DNA of 64,000 bases from contig VNWV01000004.1 in NCBI GenBank assembly GCA_009801085.1, forward strand, positions 1,798,001 to 1,862,000, read 5' to 3'. How positions within the stretch are numbered: the first letter of the stretch is position 1; each line of letters opens with the position of its first letter. The stretch is from Lasiodiplodia sp. COLG20. Its lineage: Eukaryota; Ascomycota; Dothideomycetes; Botryosphaeriales; Botryosphaeriaceae. Of this stretch, positions 30,071-42,067 are shown piece after piece. A program made the translations under genes and the position numbers. Under the pieces are notes generated by a model. It made no database searches and had not been told where the DNA came from. It worked only from the letters and a program-made list of their open reading frames with translations.

Positions 30071-30731
30071 ATGGCAGCCACCCGCGTGCCCTCTATAGCG
30101 TGCATCGGCATCATAGGCAAGAACGTAGGCAGCCGTAAACTCAAAGAAACTGCCTCCAGAGCTCATGCAAGCCCCAGAACAACCCGCTCCATGTCTCGCT
30201 CTTCCCGCCCGATGCTCGCGCCCCCTTGGAGTTCTCCTTCCTGCTCTCCTCTTCGCTCGACATCTTCGAGGCTCGCATGCCGCACAAGACGGCCGACCAG
30301 GACTTCGGCCTGCTGCAGGCTGTCGACGAGCGCCTCGCTATGTACGGCTGGATGACCAACACCGGCGTCAAGTTCGTCATCGTTGTCGACATGGAGGGCC
30401 GCCTAGCCACCGCAAACGACGCGAAGAGCACCTCCGCCATCGGCTTGAGAGATGCCGACATGAAGCCTGTGAGTGACTTTTCATTTTAAGCCCCTACTCT
30501 CGTCATATCAAAGAGAGATCGGTATTGTTGATGTCCAAATAGGCTTTCAAAGCGCTGCAGTCTGCTTACATAGGGCTGCTGAGAAACCCCTTTTACGATC
30601 CCGACCAGCACTCTCCTCTGACTGCCAATGCAGAGCAGTCTGTCGGCTCTACTCAGATCACGAGTCGGCGCTTCATCAGTGAGGTGAAGAGGATAGGGGA
30701 AACGTGGACGCCCGGTATCGGAACCATGTGA
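30071..30731 (+). CDS. TCA17: TRAPP complex subunit TRAPPC2L / Tca17 (sedlin family)
   Basis: Small longin-fold subunit of the TRAPP tethering/Rab-exchange complex that acts in ER-Golgi and Golgi traffic. Three exons: 30071-30124, 30178-30468 and 30543-30731, giving 177 aa. The first strand reads IACIGIIGKNNNPLHVSLF after splicing. Then come LEFSFLLSSSLDIFEAR, YGWMTNTGVKFVIVVDM and, in the last exon, AFKALQSAYIGLLRNPFY. These are the sedlin family landmarks. The length is somewhat above the roughly 140 aa of animal TRAPPC2L, owing to a Thr/Ser-containing insertion between NPFYDPD and RRFISEVKRI. Confidence 0.9.
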
Positions 30732-31126
30732 TTTGGCCAATCATGAAAGAGCATTCAGGAATAGACAGCTTATCACGCATTAACATTGACCACAACACCA
30801 GACATGGCTAGTGGATTTGAAATAGATGTAATGACTCGAAGCCTTCATATATCTGCTCTGTTGTCTATAGAGAACGTCCTCGTGTCAAGACGTAGCAATG
30901 GTCACCAGCATACCGACTTCTTCCGTGACAAAGCCATTTGCCGGAAAAGGATACATGCCATACAGCAGAAGCCAACCTATCCCAACCAAGATTGCGCCAG
31001 ACCGTTTACCAGGCTTTTTACTGAGCAGCTAATCATCTGAGCCAGGGCGAAAAATCAAATGCCGGACAGAGCAACACTGGGTATCCTCATCTGTGGTAGT
31101 GTTGCTCCATTTGGAGCATGGTAGAA
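30732..31126. other. Intergenic region between convergent genes
   Basis: 395 bp with the 3' ends of TCA17 and PTC5. Only short frames. Nothing else seen. Confidence 0.5.
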
Positions 31127-33061
31127 TCAGAGCTTGGCCTTCACATCTCCTGATGCGCTAGCCTCCTTGTTCAGCGTCACGGTTCCCGTGTTCTCGCCTT
31201 CGCCGAAGAAGATGACTTCGACCGTGAGGTCATCCCTGCATAAATCAGTACTGAACTCCTCTACAATATGTACCTGAGCGGAGCTTACCTGTAGCGGCGG
31301 GAGAAGGGGCTTGGCAGCGTCAGCAACGCACAAAGCTGATCCTGGTTCTTTCCACCAAGAGCGTTGCGCACAAGATGCGTTGCGGCGTTCTTATCTTCAA
31401 CGATGAACCTCTCAGTCTCAGAGCCCTTCACGCCCCACTGTCTCTGCCTGATAGGGGCCCGCTGGCCACTCATGTCCTGTTGAAGACCGTCTTTCTCGAT
31501 CGGTAGGCCCTTCTGCTGGCTGAACCAGCTCTTGAGCCACGCGTTCGTGTTGCTTTGGCCGTTCTTACCCTCAGCCTGGGATTCCAGCCATTGGCCGACA
31601 AGGCCGACAACTTCCTCGTTGGTAAGCATCTCCCATAGACCGTCCGTAGCCATCACCACAAAGTCTCCCTTTTCAGGCTGGACTTTGGTCGTGGTGACGA
31701 CAGGCTCGGCCGTGACATATGGCGGGGTCTTGAGCAACGCGGGGGAGGACCGCCCGAAGTAGAATTCCTTAATCTTCCTCTGAGTCTCGATGCTCCACTT
31801 GTAGACCGCATCGCCGAATGCTCTCGAGGGCTCAAGGCCACCCAAGATGCGACCGTTTCTGGTCACATCGGGCTCACCGGGGTGCTCCCTCCGCAGGCGG
31901 GCTGCTTCTTCCTCGGTGCCGCCAGTCTGATCCACGGACAAGGCAGTGGCTGTCCACTTGCCATTCGAGCCTCTCCGCCCAAGGACAGCACGAGAATCTC
32001 CGGTACACGCTACCCTCAGGAGTTTCGAGTTGCTGTCGTAGAAAGACAGCAGACCACACGAGCCCGCGAGAGCAGGAGCAAGCAACTCGGCAGCTACCCG
32101 CTTCGATTGCGCCTTCATGACCTTCTGGACAGATTCGTGGACAATCTCGTGGTCCAGGCGCAGGAAACCAGTCTTGATCGCTTTATCGATCGATTCCGCG
32201 GTGGGAAGCTTCACAGAGGGATCCGCCAGGGCCGACTTGTACGTAGCGTTAAGCTCACGAGCAACGAAAGAGATGAGCGAGTTGCGGAGTTTCGCCGAGG
32301 TGATCCAGCCACTAGAAGGTCGAATTAACCAATGTCATCCCTGGTCACTCCACAGCCTTGTCATACCTGTGGCCATCGAAAACACCCCAGAACATCCAAT
32401 CGCTGTTGGAGGAGCCATCATCGGTCGACGCAACGCTTTGGGGCACTTCAATGATCTTCTCGGCATGGTCATCCTCGATGGGGTCGTTGCTGGGGATCTG
32501 CACGACGTCGTAGCGAACCACTCCTTTGCCCCGGCCAACCAGCCAGGACTCCTCATTCCTCCTCAGCTTCTGCGTTGCTTGTTCCGGCGTCAGCATCTCG
32601 ACGACCTTGCGGCCGTAGTCGTCCGTCTCTTTGGACAAAGGCGCGTCGGCCGGCAAGGTGCCGGTGAAGACCTGGCCCTCGTGGATGACCAGGACCTTGT
32701 TGCCTCCATCAGGGGCCTTGTCGGAGGTTGGGCCGTGGGTGCTTGCGGCGTTGGTGTAGACGCTTGACGCACTCAGACCTCTGGTCTGCTGTCCGGGAAC
32801 GGACACCGAGGCGACAGGTGAGCCACCGTGTAGGGGATCGCCGTCACCGCGATAGGCGAGCCAGGCGCCGGTAGCGACTGCGGTCGACACGAGGGCGTAG
32901 CCGAGGGTGCGGAATTGCATCGAGGATTGGAGGATTTGGTGACCGGACCGCTGGCGGTGGTTGTTGAGAGCACGCGAGCCGACGAAGCCCGGGGTGCGGA
33001 CACCTCTGCGAAGGCCCGGGCGGCGCACGGCGCGGCACGTTTGGAGGGCGGCACGACGCAT
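31127..33061 (-). CDS. PTC5: Mitochondrial PP2C-type phosphatase (pyruvate dehydrogenase phosphatase, Ptc5-like)
   Basis: Metal-dependent Ser/Thr phosphatase that in yeast dephosphorylates and activates pyruvate dehydrogenase E1-alpha. Exons 32367-33061, 31289-32311 and 31127-31235 give 608 aa. The N-terminus is Arg-rich (MRRAALQTCRAVRRPGLRR), fitting a mitochondrial presequence, with a hydrophobic segment GYALVSTAVATGAWLAY near residue 55. PP2C motifs in order: MFWGVFDGHSGW (metal-binding Asp), GSCGLLSFY, ACTGDSRAVLG, GDFVVMATDGLWEML and DDLTVEVIFF. The large insert between motifs is usual for the PDP group. The gene is head to head with the RQC1 homologue, with 316 bp between the starts. 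Confidence 0.94.
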
Positions 33062-33377
33062 TTGGGAAAACCGCGCCCGACGAAGGCCTGAGTCGGCGGG
33101 TGGAGCGGAGAGCAGGCGATAGCGGCGGTGTCGGAGAAGGGGAGGTGCGGCGTGTCGGAGGTAAACGAGGAGCGCTGACCTGGTGTTGAGGCTCCCGCAT
33201 GCCTTGCCGATCGCTCGACTGCTATGTCGCTCGGCCCGTTTCGTTGGCGGCCCCCCGCCGTGTCTTTGCAGAGCTGCCCCACGTCATCATCCCTCGCGCA
33301 CAAGCACTCGCGGCGTTTGCCATTCTTCTGACTCTGAACCTGCAGCTGCATCCACACCATCGAATTTTCTCACCGCC
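33062..33377. promoter_or_regulatory. Bidirectional promoter of PTC5 and RQC1/TCF25
   Basis: The 316-bp spacer between divergent ATGs. A plus-strand frame is open through part of it into RQC1, but it lacks an ATG, so it is 5' leader rather than coding. No distinctive motif noted. Confidence 0.5.
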
Positions 33378-35513
33378 ATGTCTGCGCGCGCATTACGCAA
33401 GCTCCAACGCGAGCTCGAGGAGAAGAAGCAGCTCGAGCAATTGGCTGCCGAAAATGACGAAGACGACGAATCGGAAGAGGAGCAGCCAGCCGGCCGCCCT
33501 GCGAAGGCCAGCATGTTCGCCATGCTAGGCGGCGATGATGATGAAGACGACGACGATGACGAGAAAGAAGAGCCCCGAGAGACGTCCGAGGCGCCTGAGG
33601 AGAGCGAGGAAGAGGCACCGAAACCGAAGGCATCCACCGCAAAGCGGAATAAAAAGAAGAAGAAGAAGAAGGCCAAGGCTGCGAAGCAAGCTATCGATAC
33701 GCCGACAAATGAACAATCTGCATCCTCTGGGCTTGACGAAATCGATCTTGCGCTCCAGTCCCTCAAAGTCTCTAAATCCGGAGATCCAGGAAAGTCGGCT
33801 GAGGAAACCGCTGCCGATGCTGCGGCACAAGAATTGTACAAGCTGTTAGCTATCGACACTCAGGGTCTGCATGCACAGAATGAAATGCGCAAGCTTTTCG
33901 GAAGGGCCGCGTTGGAGAACAGGGCGGATGATGAGCCTGCTGGTAGAGGTAGACGCGGCCGCGGTGCGCAGCAGCTTGGTTTGGCGCAGGCTGTTGCTGC
34001 GCGTAACATGCCAGGCGGCCAAGGTCTCGCCTCGCTAGGTCTGCGCCGGAACATATTCATTCAAGGAAAGGAAGAGTGGCCCAGGGCAACAAGTGGAGGT
34101 CTAGGCATGGAGATTGTAGAGAAACGCGCCGACGGAACTGTGGAATACAGGTTCATACACAGCACGGCATACCAGGACGTACAAAGGCAATTCGAAAGCT
34201 GCGTGGCGTCTATGGATCCCAACCGGCTGGTGCAGTTGCTCCAGTTCAACCCATACCACATCTCGACCCTCCTTCAAGTATCAGAAATCGCAAAGCAAGA
34301 GCGAGACCACGCAACATCTGGCGACCTCCTTGAGCGTGCTCTGTTCTCATTCGGACGGTCCATTCACTCGACTTTTTCAAACAACCTCTCTCAAGGAAAG
34401 GCTAGGTTGGATTTCCGGAGACCGGAGAACAGAGAATTTTGGCTGGCGGCGTGGCGCTACATTGCTAACCTGGGCATGCGTGCGACTTGGAGGACGGTAT
34501 ATGAATGGTCAAAGCTACTTCTCAGCCTGGACCCTGAGAATGACCCGTACTGCGTTCGTCTTGTCATCGACCAATTTGCCGTTCGCGGCCGGCAGCAGCA
34601 AGACTTCATCAGCCTAGCTCAGAACGACTTCTTCAAGAAGAGATGGGCAGACCTTCCAAACATTCAGATGACGCTAGGCCTGGTGCAAGTTCAAGCAAAT
34701 GAGCGCAGCAAAGGGCAACAGAAACTTTACACGGCCATTGGTAAATACCCTTGGGTGGCAGCTCGTCTGTTCCAAGAGCTTGAGGTCAACGACATCCCAC
34801 CGGGAGTATGGGGCAAGCAGCCACGTACTCCTCACGAGCACCTGATGACTGAGCTGTACGTCATTCGCGCCAAGGATATCTGGAACACACCAGAAGCCAA
34901 GAACTTGCTGGTTGAGGTGGCTTCGGCGGTGCAGGTTTCTGGAACGGCAGACCCTGCAGACGACGCCATCACCCGAGACATAGCCCGCCACACTATACTT
35001 ACCGACAACCCAGCACTTATTGGGGCAGTGCCGCGATCTCTGTCTTCTCAAGTAAAGTCTACATCAGACCCACTGCCTCCCAACGACAACTTGGCGTCAT
35101 ATGACCCCACTCCGAGCAGGACAAGCCGACAACGAGAGGGTCAAACGGTGGAAGAGATGCGGGAGGAGTACAGCAATCTGCGGGCTTTCTTCCAGAGCCT
35201 GATGCCGTGGTTTCAAGCGCGAGAAGGCAACCAGGGAGAGCAACGAGGAGCAGAGCAGCAGGACGAGGCCCCACCGCTGGATCCAGAGGTGCGCGACGAG
35301 GAGGTAGTCAGGCGGATGGTGGAGCAAGGGATTCCTTTCCAGGAGTTCTGGGAGCGTACGCAGCGCTATGAGCAACTGCAGAACCAAATGGAAATGATGG
35401 GCGAATTAGAGGAGCTTCCCGAGCCGGAGGAAAGTCGGGCAGCGTCGACAGAGGGCGCGGAGGGCGGTGGAGGTAATAGCCACGATGCCAGGGGTGCGGA
35501 TCCTGCGGCGTAG
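33378..35513 (+). CDS. RQC1: TCF25/NULP1 family protein, Rqc1-like ribosome quality control factor
   Basis: The family member in yeast, Rqc1, belongs to the ribosome-associated quality control complex that marks stalled nascent chains on the 60S subunit for degradation. Single exon, 711 aa, start at ATG 33378 (MSARALRKLQRELEEKKQLE), the typical N-terminus. It has an acidic block (GGDDDEDDDDDEKEE), then a lysine stretch (KRNKKKKKKKAKAAK). The TCF25 domain then starts near RNIFIQGKEEWPRA and includes STAYQDVQRQF, LLQFNPYHISTLLQVSEI, FWLAAWRYIANLGMRATW and YPWVAARLFQEL. It closes with an acidic Glu/Gly-rich tail. Intact; constitutive housekeeping expression expected. Confidence 0.94.
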   Translation: MSARALRKLQRELEEKKQLEQLAAENDEDDESEEEQPAGRPAKASMFAMLGGDDDEDDDDDEKEEPRETSEAPEESEEEAPKPKASTAKRNKKKKKKKAKAAKQAIDTPTNEQSASSGLDEIDLALQSLKVSKSGDPGKSAEETAADAAAQELYKLLAIDTQGLHAQNEMRKLFGRAALENRADDEPAGRGRRGRGAQQLGLAQAVAARNMPGGQGLASLGLRRNIFIQGKEEWPRATSGGLGMEIVEKRADGTVEYRFIHSTAYQDVQRQFESCVASMDPNRLVQLLQFNPYHISTLLQVSEIAKQERDHATSGDLLERALFSFGRSIHSTFSNNLSQGKARLDFRRPENREFWLAAWRYIANLGMRATWRTVYEWSKLLLSLDPENDPYCVRLVIDQFAVRGRQQQDFISLAQNDFFKKRWADLPNIQMTLGLVQVQANERSKGQQKLYTAIGKYPWVAARLFQELEVNDIPPGVWGKQPRTPHEHLMTELYVIRAKDIWNTPEAKNLLVEVASAVQVSGTADPADDAITRDIARHTILTDNPALIGAVPRSLSSQVKSTSDPLPPNDNLASYDPTPSRTSRQREGQTVEEMREEYSNLRAFFQSLMPWFQAREGNQGEQRGAEQQDEAPPLDPEVRDEEVVRRMVEQGIPFQEFWERTQRYEQLQNQMEMMGELEELPEPEESRAASTEGAEGGGGNSHDARGADPAA

Positions 35514-36182
35514 ATAGTCACTGCACGGAGGTCGATCAGGCACTGTGTACAGGAGCGCGTGAGCGTGCCGATAGGACTCCGCTAGGCGAGTCGGGAGATT
35601 CGCAGAGCTTAAAAAATAAAACAAGAAAATAGGCAGACAGATTAATCAAGACAGCATGCATGCTTTGACGCAGCGGACACGTAGGCGGCGCTAAGCTGGC
35701 CCAGTTCAGACCCTGAGCAGCGCGGGTACGCGTCGGCCGGGAGACCTTCCGTGCTGGCCGCCGCTTGACCACCGCATCCCAGCCGCAACGCATCTCCGTT
35801 CCCACGCCTGACGTCGACAACCTGCGGGGCACGACAGCATGAACTCGTCCGACTGACCTCGTGCGCAAGATCCTAGCCCGCAAACCTGACAAAACCGCTG
35901 GCTCAGCCCTGTGAGGCGCTGCTCTCCCTCCTGCCTTACGCAAGCATTGTACTCAGGGTCGCCCGCATTACGAGTCCTCCCAGACGGCACATTCTTCGCA
36001 GGCCAACAGGGATAGTGTAGGGCCAGCCAGCCTCTTATCGCCCTACAGAGGAGTCACTTCCGCAGTAAGTCTTGTCAATTCCCCAATATAGCCCCAGCGT
36101 GCCTCGCTCCTTCTTTCACATCCATCCCTCCCTTTGTGACGCCCCACCCGCACCTGCGTCGTACGGGCAAAAAAGAAGGTCT
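35514..36182. other. Intergenic region with RhoGAP 5' leader
   Basis: Gene-free. Plus-strand genes flank it, so it holds the RQC1 3' end and the promoter and leader of the next gene. Antisense frames up to 135 codons are Arg-rich and lack domains. Confidence 0.45.
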
Positions 36183-39133
36183 ATGAAGCCGCTCCACCCG
36201 CACGCCCGCGGCCACCACCAACACCACTACACGTCTTCTATGGATATACGTCGCCGGCTAACCTGGTCCGGGAAGGGGATGCGCGCCCAAATCGCCCAAC
36301 GCGCGGGCCGCCTGCGCAGCACCTCCCTCAGCGCCGTCCCTCCGCCCCGCACCTCCGCCGACTACGACCACGATCTGGCCAGAGTCGCCGCTAGCATTCT
36401 CTACCGCACTCCTGTCCCCTCCGACTCCGGCCTCCCTATCTACATTTTGAACGCCGCCGCTCTGCCCGATGTCGACGAGGCCGACTTCGACAGCCTGCTC
36501 CCCTACGTCCTGGCCCGCCTGCCTGGAGAGGAGGAGCTGCTCAGCGGCACCGAATACGAGGTCATCTTCTTCGCAGGCGGCGACGCCGAGCGCGCAGCTG
36601 GTGGCCGGAAGAACCGCCCCGGCTGGGGCTGGTTCATTCAGGCATACCATGTCCTGAGCCGCGCCATGCGCAAGCGCCTGCAAAAGCTGTACATTGTACA
36701 CGAGAGAAGCTGGGTCAGAATCTTGGTGGAGATGTTCTCGACTATTGTCAGCCCCAAGTTCAGGAGGAAGATCGTCCATGGTGAGTGCGCCCCATATCCG
36801 GAAAGTGCGCGTGGACCAGGCAGCTAGGAGTAGGCTTGGCGCATAAGTCTGGGCAAAATGAACCGCAGCTCGGTACTCGTACGAAGAGGTTGACTAGAAT
36901 ATCTCGCGCGTATTACGCGCGGATATTTTCTGAGCTCAGCGGTGCCTGGCTTACCCGCGCTCTAGCCTACCCGCGCACATGGTGGCGCCGTGGCTTATCT
37001 AGACAGCATGCTGACACGAGAGCCGCAGTCTCCACCTTGACCCAGCTCGCAGTACACCTCCCGGTTGAGAATCTGTTGATACCACCTTCCGCATACCTCC
37101 ACGATCGTCGACTGTCGCAGGACATCCACGCTCCCTTTGCCAGCGGTCGCCGCGCCTTCTCAGTCAGGAACCCTTTGCCTAAGAATGCCAATGGCGATAC
37201 AAGACTTCCGCGCATCTTGCGCGAAACGACGTCATTCCTGCTGATAGACCCCAACATTGAGACTGAAGGCATTTTCAGAATTCCCCCGCATTCTCGGCTA
37301 AAGGAGATCCTAAAGGAAGCGTACGACCGCGGCCAGAAGTACATATTGTGGAAGGAGAATGGCGTTATGCTACCTCTGCCACCTCATGATGACTCGGACA
37401 CGACAAAGGCCATTGTGAACGAGGTTGATTCTAGGGATTGCTATGGAGTATTCCTGGCTGCTGGCTTGATCAAGACCTGGTATGCCGAATTACGCCAACC
37501 CATTTTTCCCCAGTCGGCATACCGTGAGCTGCGGAGCCTGTTTGGAGATCCAGATGAGCCGCCGTCGCGTAAGGCTTTAGTGGATCTGATCTCACCGAAG
37601 TCGGAATGGTCGGCGATCCCAGCCATATCGCGCGAGATCTTGGTTCGTCATCTGCTTCCCCTTCTGAGCACCGTGGCACACCATCGGAATTCCAACAAGA
37701 TGTCGGCCGAGAATCTGGCAGTTTGCTTTGCGCCAACACTTGTTTGCGGGCCTGATCAGATCGAGGATGCCAAGATGTCGAGCGTTGTCCGTCGGATTAT
37801 GACCGAGGCCGTGGAAACGTGGGATGATGGTCTTAGGGAGGAGTGCGGCGTTGACAGCGCTGCTTTCCTCCGCGATCTACAGCCACCGGAGGACCAGAAA
37901 GAGTATGAGGATCCCCTCGAGTCCTCACGTAGGCCACGCCCAAGGTCAGAGGACTTTGGTATCGAGTCCCCATCAGAAGAAGACGCCGGATTCGCCGATT
38001 CGGAAAAGCAGTTTTCGGGAATCATCTTACAGGACAACACAGACGAGTCGGCGGCCCCGGCATTGCCCCCACGCCCGTCGGTATCTAGTTCCAGAGACAC
38101 ACCTTTGAGCCCCACAGGTAGTGACGATTCATCTGTAAGACGCAAACCAGCACCATCCGTGCAGGTGCCCCCGCGGTATTCCACCATTCTTGCTGATGAA
38201 ATGGGGGGAAGCTCGGGCACAACACAGTCACCTCTGACGTACGCCGCAACGACGGATGGTTTTGGCCCTTCTCGCAGTTCAGGGCGTAGCGTGGACGAGA
38301 AGAAAGAGGATAAGTCCAGTATGCGACTTCCTGGTTCTAGCCTTCCTCACATCGTAGTTCCAAAGCGTAAAGCCCTGACTGCCGAGCAGATTGCTAGCGC
38401 AGAGAGTGCTGTTTCTTCTCCGGAGCGCACTGTTTCTGCCACTCAATTCCCACAGCAACCCCATGATACCCAGCCTTCAAGACAAACTCGCGCACCACCT
38501 GGTCTCGCCGAGATGATCGGCGCGGCCGCGGCCGCTGGTGCCGTCAATCGCAAGCCCGTCTACTCCAGACCGGGCTCAAGCGGCTCAAGTAACCCTTCCG
38601 CCATTCAGTCACCTAATCTCACAAGCCCGCCTGCTCACGGCACTTTTGGTCGTCGACCATCACTCTCTCCCAAAGACGCTGAGTTCCGCAGAGCCGAATT
38701 CTCTCCGGTGTCCCCCTTCACCTCCTCCGATCTGACCCGTCGCACCTCCACCTCCTCGCTCTCCGCAGAAAACGTCGGCTCCGAGTACGAACGCAACGGA
38801 TCGCGCTCGCGGGGGCCGACTATCAACTCGCTCGCCCGTCCAATGTTCCTGGCCTCGGCGGCGCAGGCTCCACCCACCAACAGCAACCTGCAGCGCGCGG
38901 CAACCATGGCAACGGAACCGACCACGAAGCCGCGCGCCATGTCGTCGGGTTTGCTCAAGCGCATCCCGACATTCGAGCCACCGCCGATCCCAAGGGACAA
39001 CCCGCGGAAACTGGACTTGAAGAAGAAGAGCGTGGAGGACCTAAGGAGGATTTTCGAAAATAAGGCGGGTGCGGCAGAGAAATTGGTGAAGGTGGCGAAT
39101 GAAAAGGAGAGGCATACGAGTAGGTTTACTTGA
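36183..39133 (+). CDS. SEC14-like plus RhoGAP domain protein (Ecm25-like)
   Basis: GTPase-activating protein for Rho-family GTPases, probably acting on cell polarity or the cell wall. Exons 36183-36780 and 37029-39133 give 900 aa; ATG 36240 (MDIRRRLTW) is an alternative start. The CRAL-TRIO/SEC14-like domain is at about residues 80-200, ending LQKLYIVHERSWVRILVEM and KFRRKIVHVSTL across the splice. The RhoGAP domain is at about 255-430: the arginine-finger loop reads IETEGIFRIPPHSRL, followed by NEVDSRDCYGVFLAAGLIKTW, LRQPIFP and the Asn-containing KMSAENLAVCFAPTLV. The C-terminal half is Ser/Pro-rich and probably phosphorylated, ending in a charged helix KKKSVEDLRRIFE. The domain order matches ARHGAP1-type proteins and yeast Ecm25. 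Confidence 0.92.
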
Positions 39134-40592
39134 GTCGAGTGAGATGCGCTGCGATGGATTGGGGGCGTTTGATCAGGGGATGGTATATTGTTGTTGTTGT
39201 GGCATTTTGAGCTGGCGGGATGGACGCATTGGAGGGGTTATTCGAGTTCTCTTCATTCTTTCCTCTTTCTCCTTCACGCCTGTTACGTGTTATGCCGGAC
39301 GCTTTCCTCACTTGTAGACTCTTTTCTCACCATTATTCCACTGTTTGCGATATCTTTTGCTATCGGTTACCCTTTTCTTCACTTTATAATTTCGTTCTCG
39401 GATCAGGTCAATGAGATTGCAGTTTGTGGTCGAAACAATTGATCCAGTCACTACTATTCGCTGGAGCTCTTTCCATGAATTTGAACAGGGCAATCACCTG
39501 AGATCGTTGGTCAACGCAGTAAGAGCGTGTATAAAATTGTGTTCTTACATTCAACTTGATCTTCTACAGAACGCGCAATGACGAGAGAACCTCCTATGCG
39601 ATCATTTAGCCTTATATTTCCACTCCCTAATGCTAAAGTAGCTGGTTATAACGGGCTCTGGGATGTCTAGCAGTAAATCTTGCGACTGGTGATTGTAAAA
39701 AGATTGTTTTAGTGAGAAGAGAAAAGAAACAGCTAAATTAGCCGCTACCTATGAGCTACTCTCGTGTCTTGTGATGAAGAGACCCCACTTATCACGAGTT
39801 GCGTATTGACAAGCGAATCGGATTGTGGCCGACCCGCCGGGTGCTGCACATCTAATACACCAACAAGCGATCTACAAAGATCCTTTGCACGAGTTAGGTT
39901 GCAGCTTGCACTAATATGGTATGCAAAATTACCGGGTGGCTGAAAAAAAAAAAAACGGACTTTCTATCTCGGGCTGGGTAGGTATGTGATCACATTTTGC
40001 GGCACAGCTGCGGCGTCTAAATATGGGGTCATCACCAACCAGCTACGCCGCACGCTGACTCGGAAGGTTTCTGCGCCGCACATTCCGAAGCTCGCCACCG
40101 TCGCCAAATGAATCATATCGACGGTGTATTCATACATGCATAGAGCCATTGATGCAGAAGCCCCCTCGCGTCGTAAATTTTGGTGAAATCCATTGCATAT
40201 ACCAGGGTCCCAGCTTTCGTGGTATAACTGGAGCTTTTCTTACCTTCTCTCTAATATTCCAGGTCTGCATTACAGTAGTCATACTTCGGCATGTCAAAGT
40301 ACTTTGTGATTGGCCAGTTTAGCGCGCGCCAACTGAATTATTTTCGCCGGTGATCAGAAATGTAAATGATCAGTACGGGCCCAATCAAATATTCGTCTAT
40401 CAGTGCCTTCTTTTGGCAGCTTTGCGGCACAGCATAGCTTGCTGTGCCGCACCAGTCTCGCCGCACTCCCAGACTATCGGTATATAGTTAGCATTCGATA
40501 GGATCAGTTCTCGTTCGTGTCTGAAATTGTCCCAAATTCCTTTGCCTTACGATCTTGCCGTCTCGACTATTATTTCTTTTTAACCAGCGAAT
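39134..40592. other. Intergenic region with repeated GCGGCAC motifs upstream of a membrane protein gene
   Basis: Gene-free 1.46 kb, AT-rich. From about 39998 on, the heptamer GCGGCAC or its reverse complement GTGCCGC, plus variants CCGCAC, recurs. It forms a perfect 12-bp-arm palindrome (TGCGGCACAGCA / TGCTGTGCCGCA) at 40423-40434 and 40440-40451, about 140 bp before the next ATG. Confidence 0.55.
40423..40451. promoter_or_regulatory. Palindromic site in the promoter of the three-helix membrane protein
   Basis: Perfect inverted repeat with 12-bp arms and a 5-bp centre. Half-copies are near 39998, 40046 and 40460. Looks like an operator for a dimeric regulator; no known consensus recognised. 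Confidence 0.5.
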
Positions 40593-41150
40593 ATGACACT
40601 ATACAAGGCTGCAAAATTAGGAGGAATGGAACTGTGAGCCAAAGAAAACCGCCTTGACTACCTCTTCATTTCCACTTACGCCAACAGGGACCCTAAGGGT
40701 ATCCGTGTTACAAGCCACTCGAGATTGTCACCAACATGGGTTTCTGTGTGCGAACACTTCGTCGCCGCATCGGTCATGATTATCACAGCTTCCATGATCA
40801 GCACCTTCTGGATATTCAACCCATTACCCTTCTGCTCGCAAGTTTGGATGACTTTCGGCGGAACGGATGAATGTTTCTGGAGACCGACCACCTTCGTGGA
40901 AGTTACCACCTACATCACCTACGCCCTGGCGGCTGCTTGGTGGTACAACCGACATCGGCACTGGCCTTATCAGATGGAAGCAATTGTTCTCGCGATTCTC
41001 GTTGGAATGGGGATTTCGTGGGCTCTGAAAGCCGGCCATGAAGCTATCTGGAGGAACACCATACCGTGGAGCATATTCTCAGGATTGATGGCTGGTGCCG
41101 TCATGGATCGCCGGAAATTCCGTCGGGGTGACAACTCCTCGTGCGTGTGA
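40593..41150 (+). CDS. Small integral membrane protein, unknown function
   Basis: Exon 1 is 40593-40633 (MTLYKAAKLGGMEL) and exon 2 is 40688-41150, with a 54-nt intron GTGAGC...AACAG. The join reads GGMELDPKGIRVT and the total is 167 aa. Three membrane helices are visible: ASVMIITASMISTFWIF, VEVTTYITYALAAAWWY and AIVLAILVGMGISWAL, with a fourth short hydrophobic stretch WSIFSGLMAGAVM. It ends in a basic tail DRRKFRRGDNSSCV. The protein resembles no family I know. Splicing and codon use support a real gene even though the single-frame view hides the start. Confidence 0.75.
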
Positions 41151-42067
41151 GGAGGTTGGGTCGGGTACACTTGATTGCAAGGGATAAGCCAGCGTTCGAT
41201 ATCTGATTTCAACTTGGAGGCAGAACAGATTTACAATCATACCAATAGCTGTCAAGTGTCTCGTAACCTTCCAGTAATTATGCTTATTTGTCTCTTGAAA
41301 GCTTTCCCATACTTCTCATAGCGTAGCCTGCGAAGGGAACGATTGAAGAATGTCCCGTGACGCAAATTTAAATTATGAAAATCTCAGCAAACAACATTTG
41401 CTTGCAGATTTCAGCCACGCAAGCGAGGCGTGTGGCCCACTGGGAGCTTAGGAGCGGGCTAAATGCTCCATACCCAACTGTTAGGAATGCGTCTGACGGT
41501 CTTTCGACATAGCTCACAGGCATCATATTCGCAAAATGGTGAAGATCAAAAAGAATGAAGAAATGCTGAACTTTGTCAATCATGAATTACTTTATCGCCA
41601 TGAGGCTTTTAGTAGCCTAGGCTTTATCCTTCGTTACGCCATAATGCACCAATGACCTGCTTTTGTCTTCTTTCCGCAAGGAAAAAGAATCCCATCAAAA
41701 CAGCATTCCTGTGCCGTACATGCTTTTTCTCGTCGCGTTCAATCGAAAGGACTCCTGCGCGCCGGTTTTTTCATCTTTTGCTCTCTGAACCTTCAACATG
41801 ACTGGGGAAAAAAAGTCATCAACGTCCCCTAATATCCAGAACTTCCCTCAACATGACTTGAAAGATCGTACCGATGTGAAAAATGCGCTAGAAAAACATG
41901 GGCAATGAAGAGTAAAAAGGGAAGAGACAAGAATTCCAGCTTCATCATCATCAGTCAACGCCATGACCAACAACAAAGCGCAAACGCCTTGCAAAGCGAC
42001 ATCTGGGTATCAACAACACCCCTCATTGAAAAACAAAACGTCTTCTCACACCAAGCACCATGCCCTC
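41151..42067. other. Intergenic region between convergent genes
   Basis: 917 bp, AT-rich, no gene seen. Confidence 0.5.
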
